Of a stretch of 64,000 bases of DNA, positions 27,442-36,646 are shown piece by piece. Position numbers and translations under genes: made by a program. Below the pieces are notes generated by a model. That model ran no database searches. It saw nothing but the letters and a program-made list of their open reading frames with translations, and was not told where the DNA came from. Numbering within the stretch: the first letter of the stretch is position 1; every line of letters starts with the position of its first letter. Where the stretch lies: NCBI GenBank assembly GCA_029262875.1, contig JAJCYO010000149.1:1-64000 (forward strand). The letters are read 5' to 3'. The DNA comes from Flavobacteriales bacterium (lineage in GTDB: Bacteria; Bacteroidota; Bacteroidia; Flavobacteriales_E; Vicingaceae).

Positions 27442-27750
27442 ATGTTAGGAAATATGTTCAATAAGAAAATGATGGAAAAGATGCAGGGGCAGATGGAAGA
27501 AATCAAAGAAAAGCTGAATAATATTAGTGTAACTGGAGAAGCTGAAAATGGAAACATTAAAGTTATCGCAAATGGCAATCGGTTATTAAATAGCATCGAA
27601 ATTAATGACGATTTTTATGCAACCGCCAACAAAGAACAATTAACCGATTTAATCTTAACTGCAGCTAACAGAGCTTTAGAACAAGCTGAAAGAGTTGAGA
27701 AAAGCGAAATGAGTCATGCAGCCATGGGCATGCTTCCTGGGTTAGGATAA
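27442..27750 (+). CDS. YbaB/EbfC-family nucleoid-associated protein
   Basis: A 102-residue protein. The helix-strand pattern KKMMEKMQGQMEEIKEKLNNISVTGEAENGNIKVIANGNRLLNSIEI, then LTDLILTAANRALEQAERVEKSEM and a glycine-rich tail (MGMLPGLG), is that of the YbaB dimer, which binds DNA and may alter gene expression. It usually sits by dnaX and recR in other bacteria; neither is here. It starts one base after the small membrane protein and is followed after one base by a permease gene, indicating one transcript. Confidence 0.92.
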   Translation: MLGNMFNKKMMEKMQGQMEEIKEKLNNISVTGEAENGNIKVIANGNRLLNSIEINDDFYATANKEQLTDLILTAANRALEQAERVEKSEMSHAAMGMLPGLG

Positions 27751-27751
27751 A

Positions 27752-28528
27752 ATGGAATATTTTATCATAGGAGGCGTATCCCTTCTCACAGCTATCCTTA
27801 CATTCTTTTCAGGGTTTGGTGTTGGAACTATTCTAACTCCTGTGTTTGTCATATTTTTTCCGATAGAAATTGCAATCGCAATGACAGCCATAGTACATTT
27901 CCTTAACAACCTCTTTAAGTTTGGACTAACTTATAAAGAGATTAATAAATCTGTACTCATCCGGTTTGGATTACCAGCTATTCCATTTGCAATATTGGGA
28001 GCCTGGATATTGGTTTCATTGTCAAAAGACAATTTACTATTGGCCAGTTTTAATCTATTTGAAATGACATTTGAAATATACCTTATACAATTAATAGTAG
28101 GGTTATTAATGTTGTTTTTTGCTATCGCAGAACTCTACCCTTCCTTTAAAAAAGACACTATTAAGAAAAGTCATTTATTTATTGGAGGTATTATTAGTGG
28201 TTTTTTTGGAGGGTTAACTGGACACCAAGGGGCCTTAAGAACTATGTTTCTGATAAAAAGCGGGCTATCTAAAGATGCATTTATTGCGACAGGAATTGCC
28301 ATAGCTTGTTTTGTAGATGTAAGCCGATTGTCCATTTACTTTGGAAAAGTTCAGAACATAGATATTGAGGAGAACATAGGTATTATTTCGGTGGCAACTT
28401 TATGTGCTTTTGTAGGTGCTTATTTTGGTAAAATGTTATTAAAAAAAATAACCATCAATACTATTCAGTATATTGTTTCTCTATTAATCGGAATAATTTC
28501 GGTGTTGCTAATTTTTGGGATTATTTAA
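27752..28528 (+). CDS. Sulfite exporter TauE/SafE (TSUP) family permease
   Basis: A 258-residue membrane protein with about eight hydrophobic segments. The typical family starts are visible: LLTAILTFFSGFGVGTILTPVF near the N-terminus and IGGIISGFFGGLTGHQGALRT midway, the two Gly-rich half-repeats of the TSUP fold. The family moves small organic sulfur or carboxylate anions; the substrate is not known here. It begins one base after ybaB. Its 3' end overlaps the convergent acyltransferase gene by eight bases. Confidence 0.9.
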   Translation: MEYFIIGGVSLLTAILTFFSGFGVGTILTPVFVIFFPIEIAIAMTAIVHFLNNLFKFGLTYKEINKSVLIRFGLPAIPFAILGAWILVSLSKDNLLLASFNLFEMTFEIYLIQLIVGLLMLFFAIAELYPSFKKDTIKKSHLFIGGIISGFFGGLTGHQGALRTMFLIKSGLSKDAFIATGIAIACFVDVSRLSIYFGKVQNIDIEENIGIISVATLCAFVGAYFGKMLLKKITINTIQYIVSLLIGIISVLLIFGII

Positions 28529-29651
28529 CTCCTTCGGCATTTATAACTGGGTTAGCATACATCTGTAAAAAGGTATTTTCTGCTTGTTCGCCACCCTCAA
28601 TACCACTTAATTTACCACTCATGTAGTCTTGAAATTTCTCTTTACCATTTTCATCGTACTTCTCTGTATACTTAGTTGTTGAATGTAATAAATCATACGC
28701 CACGTAATTCGAATTCCAGAGATGATAATTTCTATAAATTTCTCTATCAATAACTCCAGCAACATTTTTTAATAATTCGTTCCTGTTTTTTATGTGGTTG
28801 AATTGCTTTATTTCTTCATTAATCGATTCCCCAAATTGGATGTGAATGTTCCCTTTATATCCTTTTATCCCCATAATCATATTCATTTCATCCTCTCCTT
28901 TCGCTTTCACATATTCTTCTCCGATAGACTTTTTGAGTAACTCTGGCACTTTAAGACCATCACATGGATCTAATTCATAAGCCAAACTGACTGGTGTAAT
29001 GTTTAGACCAATAAGATGATCTAATAAATTATCTTTAGCAGCCATTCCAAACATTTTTAACACCCCAGGGTTAGTTTTATCAAAACCATCCTTAGCTCTT
29101 CCTTCTCTTTGCGCTATCCAAATAGATTGTTTCTTTTCCTTTAACGTATAGTCAATGTAAGCTGATAAATTTTGAGAAGCGGGTAACATCTCTTGTTTAG
29201 GAATATTTCGTTTTACAATAAAACTCTTATTAATTCTCACAAGTTTCTTAATCCATGGCTCTGATAAAAGGTTACTTCCAATTGCTATTTCGCTGGTATT
29301 ATATTGTCTATCGTTTAAACAGTAGTTAATTAATGCCGAGTCTAAAACGATATCCCGATGATTTGATAACAGTAAATAAGATTCGTCCTTGTTTAACCTT
29401 AACACACCATCGTAACTAAAATTGTCAACAGAAACTTTGATAATTCTATCTATAAATTCGCAGACCATCTTACTTTGAAATTCTTGGATAGTAGAATAAG
29501 AAAGTAATAACTCTTTAATTTCAGCTATAGAAAGTTCTGGTAAATAGTAAGCTATAGTATCCATTAAAGGTTGAACTTCAAATAGCTCTTGAACTATTTT
29601 TTTATACTCATCGTCTTTATATGGTCTTATATCTTCGAAATTCAAACTCAT
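28521..29651 (-). CDS. Glycerophospholipid-type acyltransferase (PlsC/PlsB-like)
   Basis: A 376-residue protein without clear membrane spans. The ATG at 29651 was preferred to a TTG one codon upstream. The acyltransferase motif is SNHRDIVLDSALIN (the His-Arg-Asp form of block I), followed by the usual SFIVKRN of block II, QREGRAKDG (EGxR-like block III) and ITPVSLAYELDPCD (block IV). Bacteroidota have many of these HRD-variant enzymes annotated only as acyltransferases. It likely acylates a glycerol-phosphate or ornithine-type lipid; the substrate is unknown. It lies between convergent and divergent neighbours, so is probably a single-gene transcript. Confidence 0.85.
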   Translation of the reverse strand: MSLNFEDIRPYKDDEYKKIVQELFEVQPLMDTIAYYLPELSIAEIKELLLSYSTIQEFQSKMVCEFIDRIIKVSVDNFSYDGVLRLNKDESYLLLSNHRDIVLDSALINYCLNDRQYNTSEIAIGSNLLSEPWIKKLVRINKSFIVKRNIPKQEMLPASQNLSAYIDYTLKEKKQSIWIAQREGRAKDGFDKTNPGVLKMFGMAAKDNLLDHLIGLNITPVSLAYELDPCDGLKVPELLKKSIGEEYVKAKGEDEMNMIMGIKGYKGNIHIQFGESINEEIKQFNHIKNRNELLKNVAGVIDREIYRNYHLWNSNYVAYDLLHSTTKYTEKYDENGKEKFQDYMSGKLSGIEGGEQAENTFLQMYANPVINAEGVK

Positions 29652-29760
29652 CAATTTTTCTCAAAAATAGAAATTCCTAATTGATAACATAATTATTTAA
29701 TGACTTTAAGATGTGAAATAAATTTTATTCCTATTTTTAATCATTCCAAAACAAGATATT

Positions 29761-32700
29761 ATGCACTATTTCTCTAACTCAATCCTTAAAAAGGGAATTA
29801 CTCTAATTATTATTTTAACTGCATTTATAAGGTGCGGAAACGATCCTAATGAGATTATTGAAGTTAACCCTGCCTTTGGAGAATATATTTCTGCATTTAC
29901 TTCTGGCGTAATATCAAGTGAATCGACTATTCGTATTCGTTTAATGGATAACAGTATTCATTTTAACGATAATGATGAACCTATTGATGATGAACTTTTT
30001 GATTTCTCACCAAACATTGATGGAGACGCTTATTGGATAGATGAACGCACCATTGAATTCCACCCAAAAGAAAACATGCCTTCTGGTACTCCTTTTATAG
30101 GAGAGTTTGAATTGGAAAAACTAATGGACGGATTACCAAATGACTTAGAGGTTTTTAAATTTCAATTTCAAACTATACAACAAGCATTTTCAGTAGATAT
30201 AGGAACTTATAAAACATACGAAAAAACGAAACTAAAGCTCAACAAGTTACCAGGTACAATTATTACTTCCGATGTTATAAACAATGAAGACATTGAAAAA
30301 GTGCTTTCCGCCAATCAAGATGACAAGCAGCTTAAGATTACCTGGGAACACGAATCAGATAGAAAAACGCATCATTTTACCATTGAAAAGGTTGTAAGGA
30401 AAGAAACCGCAGAAGAAGTTATCGTAAACTGGAATGGTGATGTTATTGATATTGAAGATTCTGAAGGAGAAGAAGTGGTTGAAATACCATCATTGAGTGA
30501 CTTTAAGGTATTAAACATAGAGGTAGTTCAACAGCCTGAACAATATGTCCTTCTTGAATTTTCGGATCCTTTAAATGAAACTCAAAATCTTAGAGGTTTA
30601 ATTCGATTAAAAGGTAATAATTCTTTACGGTACATTATTGACAACAATCAAATACGAGTTTATCCACCTGTTCGTCAAACAGGTTCAAGGAAATTATACA
30701 TAGACGCAGGAATAAAAAACATCTTAAACTATAAGATGAAGGAAGGTTCTGAGATTGAAATCGTTTTTGAAGACATCAAGCCAGCTGTCCGATTAATTGG
30801 TAAAGGGGTTATTCTACCCAGTACTGATGGTTTAATTTTTCCATTCGAAGCAGTAAACCTTAAAGCTGTTAATGTACGTATCATTCAAATTTTTGAAAAC
30901 AACGTAGCGCAATTCTTGCAGGTAAATCAATTGGATGGCAATAGACAATTAAAAAGAGTTGGAAGGTTGGTTCATAAAGAAACAGTTCAGCTTAACTCTA
31001 AATCTCCAATCGATTTTGGCAAATGGAATACATTTTCATTGGACCTATCTAAATTCATTGCAACGGAACCAGGTGCTATTTACAAGATAGAATTGAGTTT
31101 TAAAAAATCGTTCTCGTTATATCCTTGTGAAGGGGATGATGCCAATGAGGCTGAAATGGAAACCATGGAAGACAATTGGGATGAAGATGATGAAGCGGAG
31201 CAGAGTAATTGGGATTATTATGATGACTATTATTATGATGATTACTACTACTATGATGATTATGGTTACAACTACCGAGATAGAGATGACCCATGTACTA
31301 AATCGTATTATGGGAAAAGAAGGACTGTTAGTAGAAATGTGTTGGCTTCTGATTTAGGAATCATTGCAAAAGCTGGAAACAGCAAGGAAATGCACTTTGC
31401 TGTAACTGACTTAAGAACTACAGCTCCACTTTCTGGGGTAACCATTGAAGTTTACAATTACCAGCAACAATTGTTAGGTACCATTCAAACTGATAATGAA
31501 GGGCTAGCTTCTCTAAACATGGAGAAAAAACCCTTCCTATTAATTGCAAAGAAAGGCCCGCAAAGAGGTTATTTAAGACTGGATGATGGTTCATCTTTAT
31601 CATTGAGTAAGTTTGATGTTCAAGGAGAGGTTGTTCAGAAAGGAATTAAAGGGTTTATTTATGGAGAAAGAGGTGTTTGGAGGCCTGGAGATTCTCTTTA
31701 TGTCATGTTTATTTTAGAGGATGAAGACAAGTTATTACCAAAAAACCATCCAGTGTCATTTGAACTGATTAATCCTCAAGGGCAGCTCGTGACCAAAATG
31801 GTAAAAACGACTGGTGTAAATGGTTTTTATAATTTTTCTACCAAAACGGAAGCCGATGCTCCTACTGGTAATTGGACTGCCAAGATTAAAGTTGGTGGCG
31901 CTACATTCCGAAAAAACATTAAGATTGAAACGATTAAACCAAATCGCTTAAAAATTAAGTTAGATTTTGGCGTTGATAAGCTAACCACTCTCAATAGTGA
32001 TATTTCGGGAGATTTAAATGTAAAATGGTTGCACGGTGCAAAAGCACGAAATTTAAAAGCGAACATTACCACTACCCTATTTCAATCTAAAACTACCTTT
32101 AAGAGGTACCCAGACTATGAATTTGATGACCCTGCAAGAAGGTTTGAATCTGAAGAAATAACAGTATTCGATAGAAAAATAGATAATGATGGAAATGCTT
32201 CGGTAAATGTTGACCTTAATGTTTCTGATGAAGCACCTGGAATGCTAAAAGCAAATTTTGTAGCCAGAGTATTTGAAGAAAGTGGTGATTTTAGTATTGA
32301 CCGATTCTCAATTCCCTACTCTCCATATGAATCTTATGTAGGGATTAAACTGCCTAAAGGGGACAAGGCAAGAGGAATGTTACTTACCGATACAGGACAA
32401 ACAGTACATGTAGTTACTGTTGACGAAAATGGCAAGCCAGTATCCAGAACAGGATTAGAAGTAGAAATATACAAAGTAGAATGGCGCTGGTGGTGGAGTT
32501 CAGGAGTTGATAATCTTGCCTCTTATGTAAGTAGTTCTTACCACAATCCAATTGTTAAGAAAACGGTAAACACAAAAAACGGTTCAGGTAAATTTACTTT
32601 TAGGGTTGATTATCCTGAATGGGGAAGGTATTTAGTGAGGGTTTACGATCCTGCCAGTGGTCATGCAACTGGTAAAACGGTTTATATGGACTGGCCAGGT

Positions 32701-35370
32701 TGGGCTGGTCGTGCACAGCGAGAAAACCCTGGCGGACAATCAATGCTTTCTTTTAGCTCAGATAAGAAAAAGTATGATGTTGGTGAAAGGGTTAAAGTAA
32801 ACTTTCCTTCATCTAAAGATGGAAGAGCTTTAGTGAGCATTGAATCTGGTTCTAAAGTAATTGATGCCTATTGGGTAGAAACCGAGGAAAAGGAAACCAA
32901 TTTTGATTTTAAAGTCACTGAAGAAATGACCCCTAATATTTATGTAAACATAACATTAGTTCAACCACATTTATATACAGCTAATGATTTGCCTATACGG
33001 CTTTATGGTGTTATTCCAATTCTGGTTGAAGATCCTAACACAAAGATTCAACCCGTATTAAACATGCCTAAAGTATTGGCCCCCGAGGAAGAGTTTACGC
33101 TTAATGTAAAAGAAAAAGAAGGCAAAGCGATGACGTATACCATTGCTATTGTTGACGAAGGCTTACTGGATTTAACTCGTTTTAAGACTCCAGACCCATG
33201 GAAAAGCTTTTATGCTCGAGAAGCATTAGGTGTTAAGACTTGGGACATGTATGATCATGTAATGGGAGCCTATGGCGGAAAAATTGCGCAACTGTTCTCT
33301 ATTGGTGGAGATGGTGAAAATGAAGGAGCAAAAGGAAACAAAGCAAATCGTTTTAAACCTATGGTTAAATTCATTGGTCCTTTTGAACTAGGTAGTGGAG
33401 ACAATAGATCTCATAAAATCCAAATGCCACGCTATGTTGGTTCTGTTCGAACAATGGTTATTGCTGGACAAGATGAAGCGTATGGATGGACTCATAAGAC
33501 TACTCCCGTGAGGAAACCGTTAATGGTATTAGCAACATTACCAAGGGTTGTTGGTCCTGGCGAATCAGTTAAACTTCCTGTAACGGTTTTTGCTATGGAA
33601 AAACATGTTAAGAATGTTTCTGTTGAAGTCAAAACCAATAAGTACTTCAAGGGAAGTGCTAAAAAGAACATTACCTTTAATGAAATTGGAGATCAAGTCG
33701 TCAACTTTGATTTAGAAGTTGCCAAGCGACTTGGTGTGGGTAAGGTTAAGGTTGTGGTAAGAAGTGGAAAAGAGAAAGCAGAATACGACATTGAAATTGA
33801 TGTTCGTAATCCTAATCCACCAGTTGTTGATTATTTTGATGCGGTTATTGAACCTGGTCAAAGTTGGAGTCAAGACTATACTCCTATTGGAATGTCCGGA
33901 ACCAATAAAGGAACACTTGAAATATCGAGCATCCCTCCTATTGATTTTGGAAGAAGATTAAAGTATTTAACTCAATATCCTCACGGTTGCGTAGAGCAAA
34001 CTACTTCTGGAGCATTTCCTCAATTGTTCTTAAGCAATGTAATGGAGGTTGATGCTAAAATGAAGTCTAAGATTAGTACAAATATAAAAGGTGCTATAAA
34101 ACGTTTAAAAACTTTCCAACAACCAAGTGGAGGATTAGGTTATTGGCCAAATGCCAATTCGGCTAATGATTGGGGAACGAGTTATGCTGGACACTTTATG
34201 CTTGAAGCAGAAAAGAAAGGCTACAAACTCCCGATTGGCTTTAAAGCGAATTGGATAAAGTACCAAAGAAAGACAGCTCGCAACTGGTCTCCTAAATCTA
34301 AAAACAATAAATACTACTATAAAAGCCAAGATTTAGTTCAAGCTTATAGACTTTATACATTGGCTTTAGCTAAAAAACCTCAATTAGGCGCCATGAATAG
34401 ACTAAGGGAGAAAGCAGGTATTTCCTCTCAGACTAAATGGAGATTAGCAGCAGCTTATGTTTTGGCTGGTCAACCAGAAGTCGCGAAAAAACTGGTTTAT
34501 AAACTAAGTAGTACTGTCAATAATTATTCTGAATTATCCTACAGTTATGGTTCTAGTGATAGAGACCGAGCTATGATATTAGAAACGATGAGCTTAATGA
34601 AACAACGTTCTAAAGCCATATCAATTATGAAAGAAGTTTCTGGTGCGTTAAGTAGTAGAAGATGGATGAGCACGCAGTCTACAGCCTATTGTTTAATAGC
34701 AATGTCCAAATTTGCAGGAGGAGACGGAACATCTAAGGAATTGAGTTTTAACTATAACACTGGTAAAGGAAGCGTGAAAGCCTCCACTCAAAAACCTGTT
34801 TCTCAAATTGATATGAAACTAAGAGGAAAAGCTGATGGAAAAGTTACCGTTAAGAATAACGGTAAAGGAATTATCTATGCAAGGGTAACGCTCGAAGGAA
34901 TTCCTGAAACTGGTGATCAATCTTCAGCTTCTAACAATTTAAAAATGAATATTCGTTATCTGAATATGAAAGGAACCGAAATTGACGTGACACAATTAGA
35001 TCAAGGAACAGACTTTATTGCTGAAATAAAAGTGACCAATCCAGGTGTTTTAGGGCATTACAAGGAAATGGCATTAACTCAAATATTTCCTTCTGGTTGG
35101 GAAATTCATAACTCCAGAATGGATGGTTTTACAAGTGTTCATTCTGCTGACATTCCTACCTATCAGAACATTAGAGATGATAGGGTTTACAGCTATTTTG
35201 ATTTGAGAAGAAGTAAAACCAAAACATTCCGTATCTTGCTCAACGCTGCATACTTAGGTAAATTTTATTTGCCAACTGTATCTTGTGAAGCCATGTATGA
35301 TAATAAAATTAATGCTCGAAAACCTGGTAAATGGGTAACAGTAGTTAAACCAGGAGAAGAAATACAATAA
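29761..35370 (+). CDS. Bacterial alpha-2-macroglobulin family protein
   Basis: A 1869-residue envelope protein of the protease-trap family. The N-terminus has a signal sequence and Cys25 (FIRC), which is not a canonical lipobox, so lipidation is uncertain. MG-type beta domains run through ~40-900 (GFIYGERGVWRPGDSLYVMF is the MG2-like start). The A2M core (TIAIVDEGLLDLTRFKTPDPW, then MPRYVGSVRTMVIAGQDEAYG) is followed by the thioester site: Cys1410 and Gln1413 in YPHGCVEQTTSG. The helical thioester domain and a final receptor-like beta domain follow. An insertion between Cys456 and Cys512 is extremely rich in Tyr and Asp. It would trap attacking proteases in the periplasm. A small lipoprotein gene follows after two bases; no penicillin-binding protein 1C gene is near. 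Confidence 0.93.
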   Translation: MHYFSNSILKKGITLIIILTAFIRCGNDPNEIIEVNPAFGEYISAFTSGVISSESTIRIRLMDNSIHFNDNDEPIDDELFDFSPNIDGDAYWIDERTIEFHPKENMPSGTPFIGEFELEKLMDGLPNDLEVFKFQFQTIQQAFSVDIGTYKTYEKTKLKLNKLPGTIITSDVINNEDIEKVLSANQDDKQLKITWEHESDRKTHHFTIEKVVRKETAEEVIVNWNGDVIDIEDSEGEEVVEIPSLSDFKVLNIEVVQQPEQYVLLEFSDPLNETQNLRGLIRLKGNNSLRYIIDNNQIRVYPPVRQTGSRKLYIDAGIKNILNYKMKEGSEIEIVFEDIKPAVRLIGKGVILPSTDGLIFPFEAVNLKAVNVRIIQIFENNVAQFLQVNQLDGNRQLKRVGRLVHKETVQLNSKSPIDFGKWNTFSLDLSKFIATEPGAIYKIELSFKKSFSLYPCEGDDANEAEMETMEDNWDEDDEAEQSNWDYYDDYYYDDYYYYDDYGYNYRDRDDPCTKSYYGKRRTVSRNVLASDLGIIAKAGNSKEMHFAVTDLRTTAPLSGVTIEVYNYQQQLLGTIQTDNEGLASLNMEKKPFLLIAKKGPQRGYLRLDDGSSLSLSKFDVQGEVVQKGIKGFIYGERGVWRPGDSLYVMFILEDEDKLLPKNHPVSFELINPQGQLVTKMVKTTGVNGFYNFSTKTEADAPTGNWTAKIKVGGATFRKNIKIETIKPNRLKIKLDFGVDKLTTLNSDISGDLNVKWLHGAKARNLKANITTTLFQSKTTFKRYPDYEFDDPARRFESEEITVFDRKIDNDGNASVNVDLNVSDEAPGMLKANFVARVFEESGDFSIDRFSIPYSPYESYVGIKLPKGDKARGMLLTDTGQTVHVVTVDENGKPVSRTGLEVEIYKVEWRWWWSSGVDNLASYVSSSYHNPIVKKTVNTKNGSGKFTFRVDYPEWGRYLVRVYDPASGHATGKTVYMDWPGWAGRAQRENPGGQSMLSFSSDKKKYDVGERVKVNFPSSKDGRALVSIESGSKVIDAYWVETEEKETNFDFKVTEEMTPNIYVNITLVQPHLYTANDLPIRLYGVIPILVEDPNTKIQPVLNMPKVLAPEEEFTLNVKEKEGKAMTYTIAIVDEGLLDLTRFKTPDPWKSFYAREALGVKTWDMYDHVMGAYGGKIAQLFSIGGDGENEGAKGNKANRFKPMVKFIGPFELGSGDNRSHKIQMPRYVGSVRTMVIAGQDEAYGWTHKTTPVRKPLMVLATLPRVVGPGESVKLPVTVFAMEKHVKNVSVEVKTNKYFKGSAKKNITFNEIGDQVVNFDLEVAKRLGVGKVKVVVRSGKEKAEYDIEIDVRNPNPPVVDYFDAVIEPGQSWSQDYTPIGMSGTNKGTLEISSIPPIDFGRRLKYLTQYPHGCVEQTTSGAFPQLFLSNVMEVDAKMKSKISTNIKGAIKRLKTFQQPSGGLGYWPNANSANDWGTSYAGHFMLEAEKKGYKLPIGFKANWIKYQRKTARNWSPKSKNNKYYYKSQDLVQAYRLYTLALAKKPQLGAMNRLREKAGISSQTKWRLAAAYVLAGQPEVAKKLVYKLSSTVNNYSELSYSYGSSDRDRAMILETMSLMKQRSKAISIMKEVSGALSSRRWMSTQSTAYCLIAMSKFAGGDGTSKELSFNYNTGKGSVKASTQKPVSQIDMKLRGKADGKVTVKNNGKGIIYARVTLEGIPETGDQSSASNNLKMNIRYLNMKGTEIDVTQLDQGTDFIAEIKVTNPGVLGHYKEMALTQIFPSGWEIHNSRMDGFTSVHSADIPTYQNIRDDRVYSYFDLRRSKTKTFRILLNAAYLGKFYLPTVSCEAMYDNKINARKPGKWVTVVKPGEEIQ

Positions 35371-35372
35371 CG

Positions 35373-35930
35373 ATGAAGAAATTACTATACATAACTTTAA
35401 GCCTTATTGGATTAATATTGATGGCCTGTCCTTATGAAGGAGAGGTTGAATTGAATACTTATGAAGAGTCTGTAAAAGTAGATAAGAAATTGATAGATGA
35501 TTGGGTTTCATTCAATGAAGAAGGAGGAAGAGAAGAATTATCAATCACTAAATTGGCTAAGTCCGTTTTTCAGGTTTATCATAAGCAATTCGGGAAAGGG
35601 AACAAATTAGAATCGAGAGAAAGTTATAGGGCTTACGCTACTGAAATAGATGGATACGACATCTTCAATATAGAAAGTAAAGACGAGGGAAAATACCTAT
35701 TTTCTAAATATGGTTGGACAGGTAAAAATGAATTTTATGTTCAGTTTATTGATTCGGAATACATGGCGGCCAATTATAAAGCTGATTCTGTTACAACAGA
35801 AAATCTAAGAGCTTTTATCACTGAAAATGTAAATAAAGAAGAGATGTACAGTGAGAAAATTGAGTTTTATAGAAAACATTCTCCTGAATATGAGAAAGTG
35901 AGAATGTTTATGAGAAAATCAGGATTTTAG
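35373..35930 (+). CDS. Small lipoprotein downstream of the macroglobulin
   Basis: A 185-residue protein with a lipoprotein signal (MKKLLYITLSLIGLILMAC; Cys19). The mature part has no family I recognise; it is acidic, with the patterns VKVDKKLIDDWVSFNEEGGREELSI and YRAYATEIDGYDIFNI, which suggest a lipocalin-like or small beta-sandwich fold, and an alpha-helical tail (RAFITENVNKEEMYSEKIEFY). It begins two bases after the macroglobulin stop, so it is certainly co-transcribed and probably works with it. The last four bases overlap the convergent gene. Confidence 0.75.
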   Translation: MKKLLYITLSLIGLILMACPYEGEVELNTYEESVKVDKKLIDDWVSFNEEGGREELSITKLAKSVFQVYHKQFGKGNKLESRESYRAYATEIDGYDIFNIESKDEGKYLFSKYGWTGKNEFYVQFIDSEYMAANYKADSVTTENLRAFITENVNKEEMYSEKIEFYRKHSPEYEKVRMFMRKSGF

Positions 35931-36400
35931 TTTCCTCCTTCCTTTTTCTTTTTAGCGGCTTCTTTTTCCTCTTTCTTTAGATTTTTGGCATACTTTGCAT
36001 CAAAATCAAAAGAACCTTCGTTCTTTTTGTATTTGATCAATGCAGAAGGATAATCCTCGTCCATCCCTTCTACCCCATCTTCTTTGGCAATAAGCTCCAT
36101 AACAAACATAAAAGGTTCTGCTCCCTTATCTCCTTCAAAAGTAGAAATAGCAATTCTCTTAGGTATAAAACCTACTTTAACTAACTCCAAGGTATAATAG
36201 GTTTCCAACTCTAAGTTATAGTCGAACTTTTTAGACCATTTTTTTGTGGAAAGCTTTTCATTTCCTTTAAAGAGGTTCACTTCAACATCTTTTAATTTTT
36301 TATCGTCAGCATCCACCAAATAGCCTGTAAAAGTAACTTGTGAAAGCATAGTGGTGCTAAACAATAATAGGGTAATCGGTAATATCAACAACTTTTTCAT
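35927..36400 (-). CDS. Small exported CarboxypepD_reg-like protein
   Basis: A 157-residue protein. A signal peptide (MKKLLILPITLLLFSTTMLSQ) is followed by a single beta-sandwich module, TFTGYLVDADDKKLKDVEVNLF ... YYTLELVKVGFIPKRIAIST, typical of the carboxypeptidase regulatory-like or transthyretin-like fold. The tail is very Lys/Glu-rich (NLKKEEKEAAKKKKEGGN), possibly flexible. Function unknown. AGGAG near the ATG is an unusual Shine-Dalgarno-like match for this group. A hairpin lies 10 bases upstream. Confidence 0.7.
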   Translation of the reverse strand: MKKLLILPITLLLFSTTMLSQVTFTGYLVDADDKKLKDVEVNLFKGNEKLSTKKWSKKFDYNLELETYYTLELVKVGFIPKRIAISTFEGDKGAEPFMFVMELIAKEDGVEGMDEDYPSALIKYKKNEGSFDFDAKYAKNLKKEEKEAAKKKKEGGN

Positions 36401-36410
36401 AGCTCCTAAT

Positions 36411-36433
36411 TTTAAGAGTTCAATACTCTTAAA
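36411..36433 (-). promoter_or_regulatory. Leader hairpin ahead of the CarboxypepD_reg-like gene
   Basis: TTTAAGAGT and ACTCTTAAA form a perfect 9-bp stem with a five-base loop, ending 10 bases before the ATG. Its arms closely resemble those of the palindrome at 14846-14863. Whether it is an operator or an RNA structure is not known. Confidence 0.4.
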
Positions 36434-36646
36434 CGAAAAAAAACGAAGAAGGTTACAATATTCATATTAAAGCACGAACAAATACTTGATTTAAGTTCTT
36501 TTAGGGACTATAAATCCATTTTCCATGTTGATTTTAGGGGCACTACTCTCTGAATTCCTTAGTTACATTGCAGTTGAGTTTTTTTGATTTTAAACTATAA
36601 TTTGTAGAGTAGAATGATTTTAGAAATAGAGTTGATCTTTGAACTA

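Noticed and set aside
31100-31357. ORFs on both strands over the Tyr/Asp-rich part of the macroglobulin
   Set aside because: His/Asn- and Met/Ile-rich shadows of GAT/TAT codon repeats inside a clearly coding frame.
36401-36646. Possible small RNA or gene in the 246-base gap
   Set aside because: Apart from the leader hairpin at 36411-36433 there is no terminator, promoter box or coding bias that would support it.
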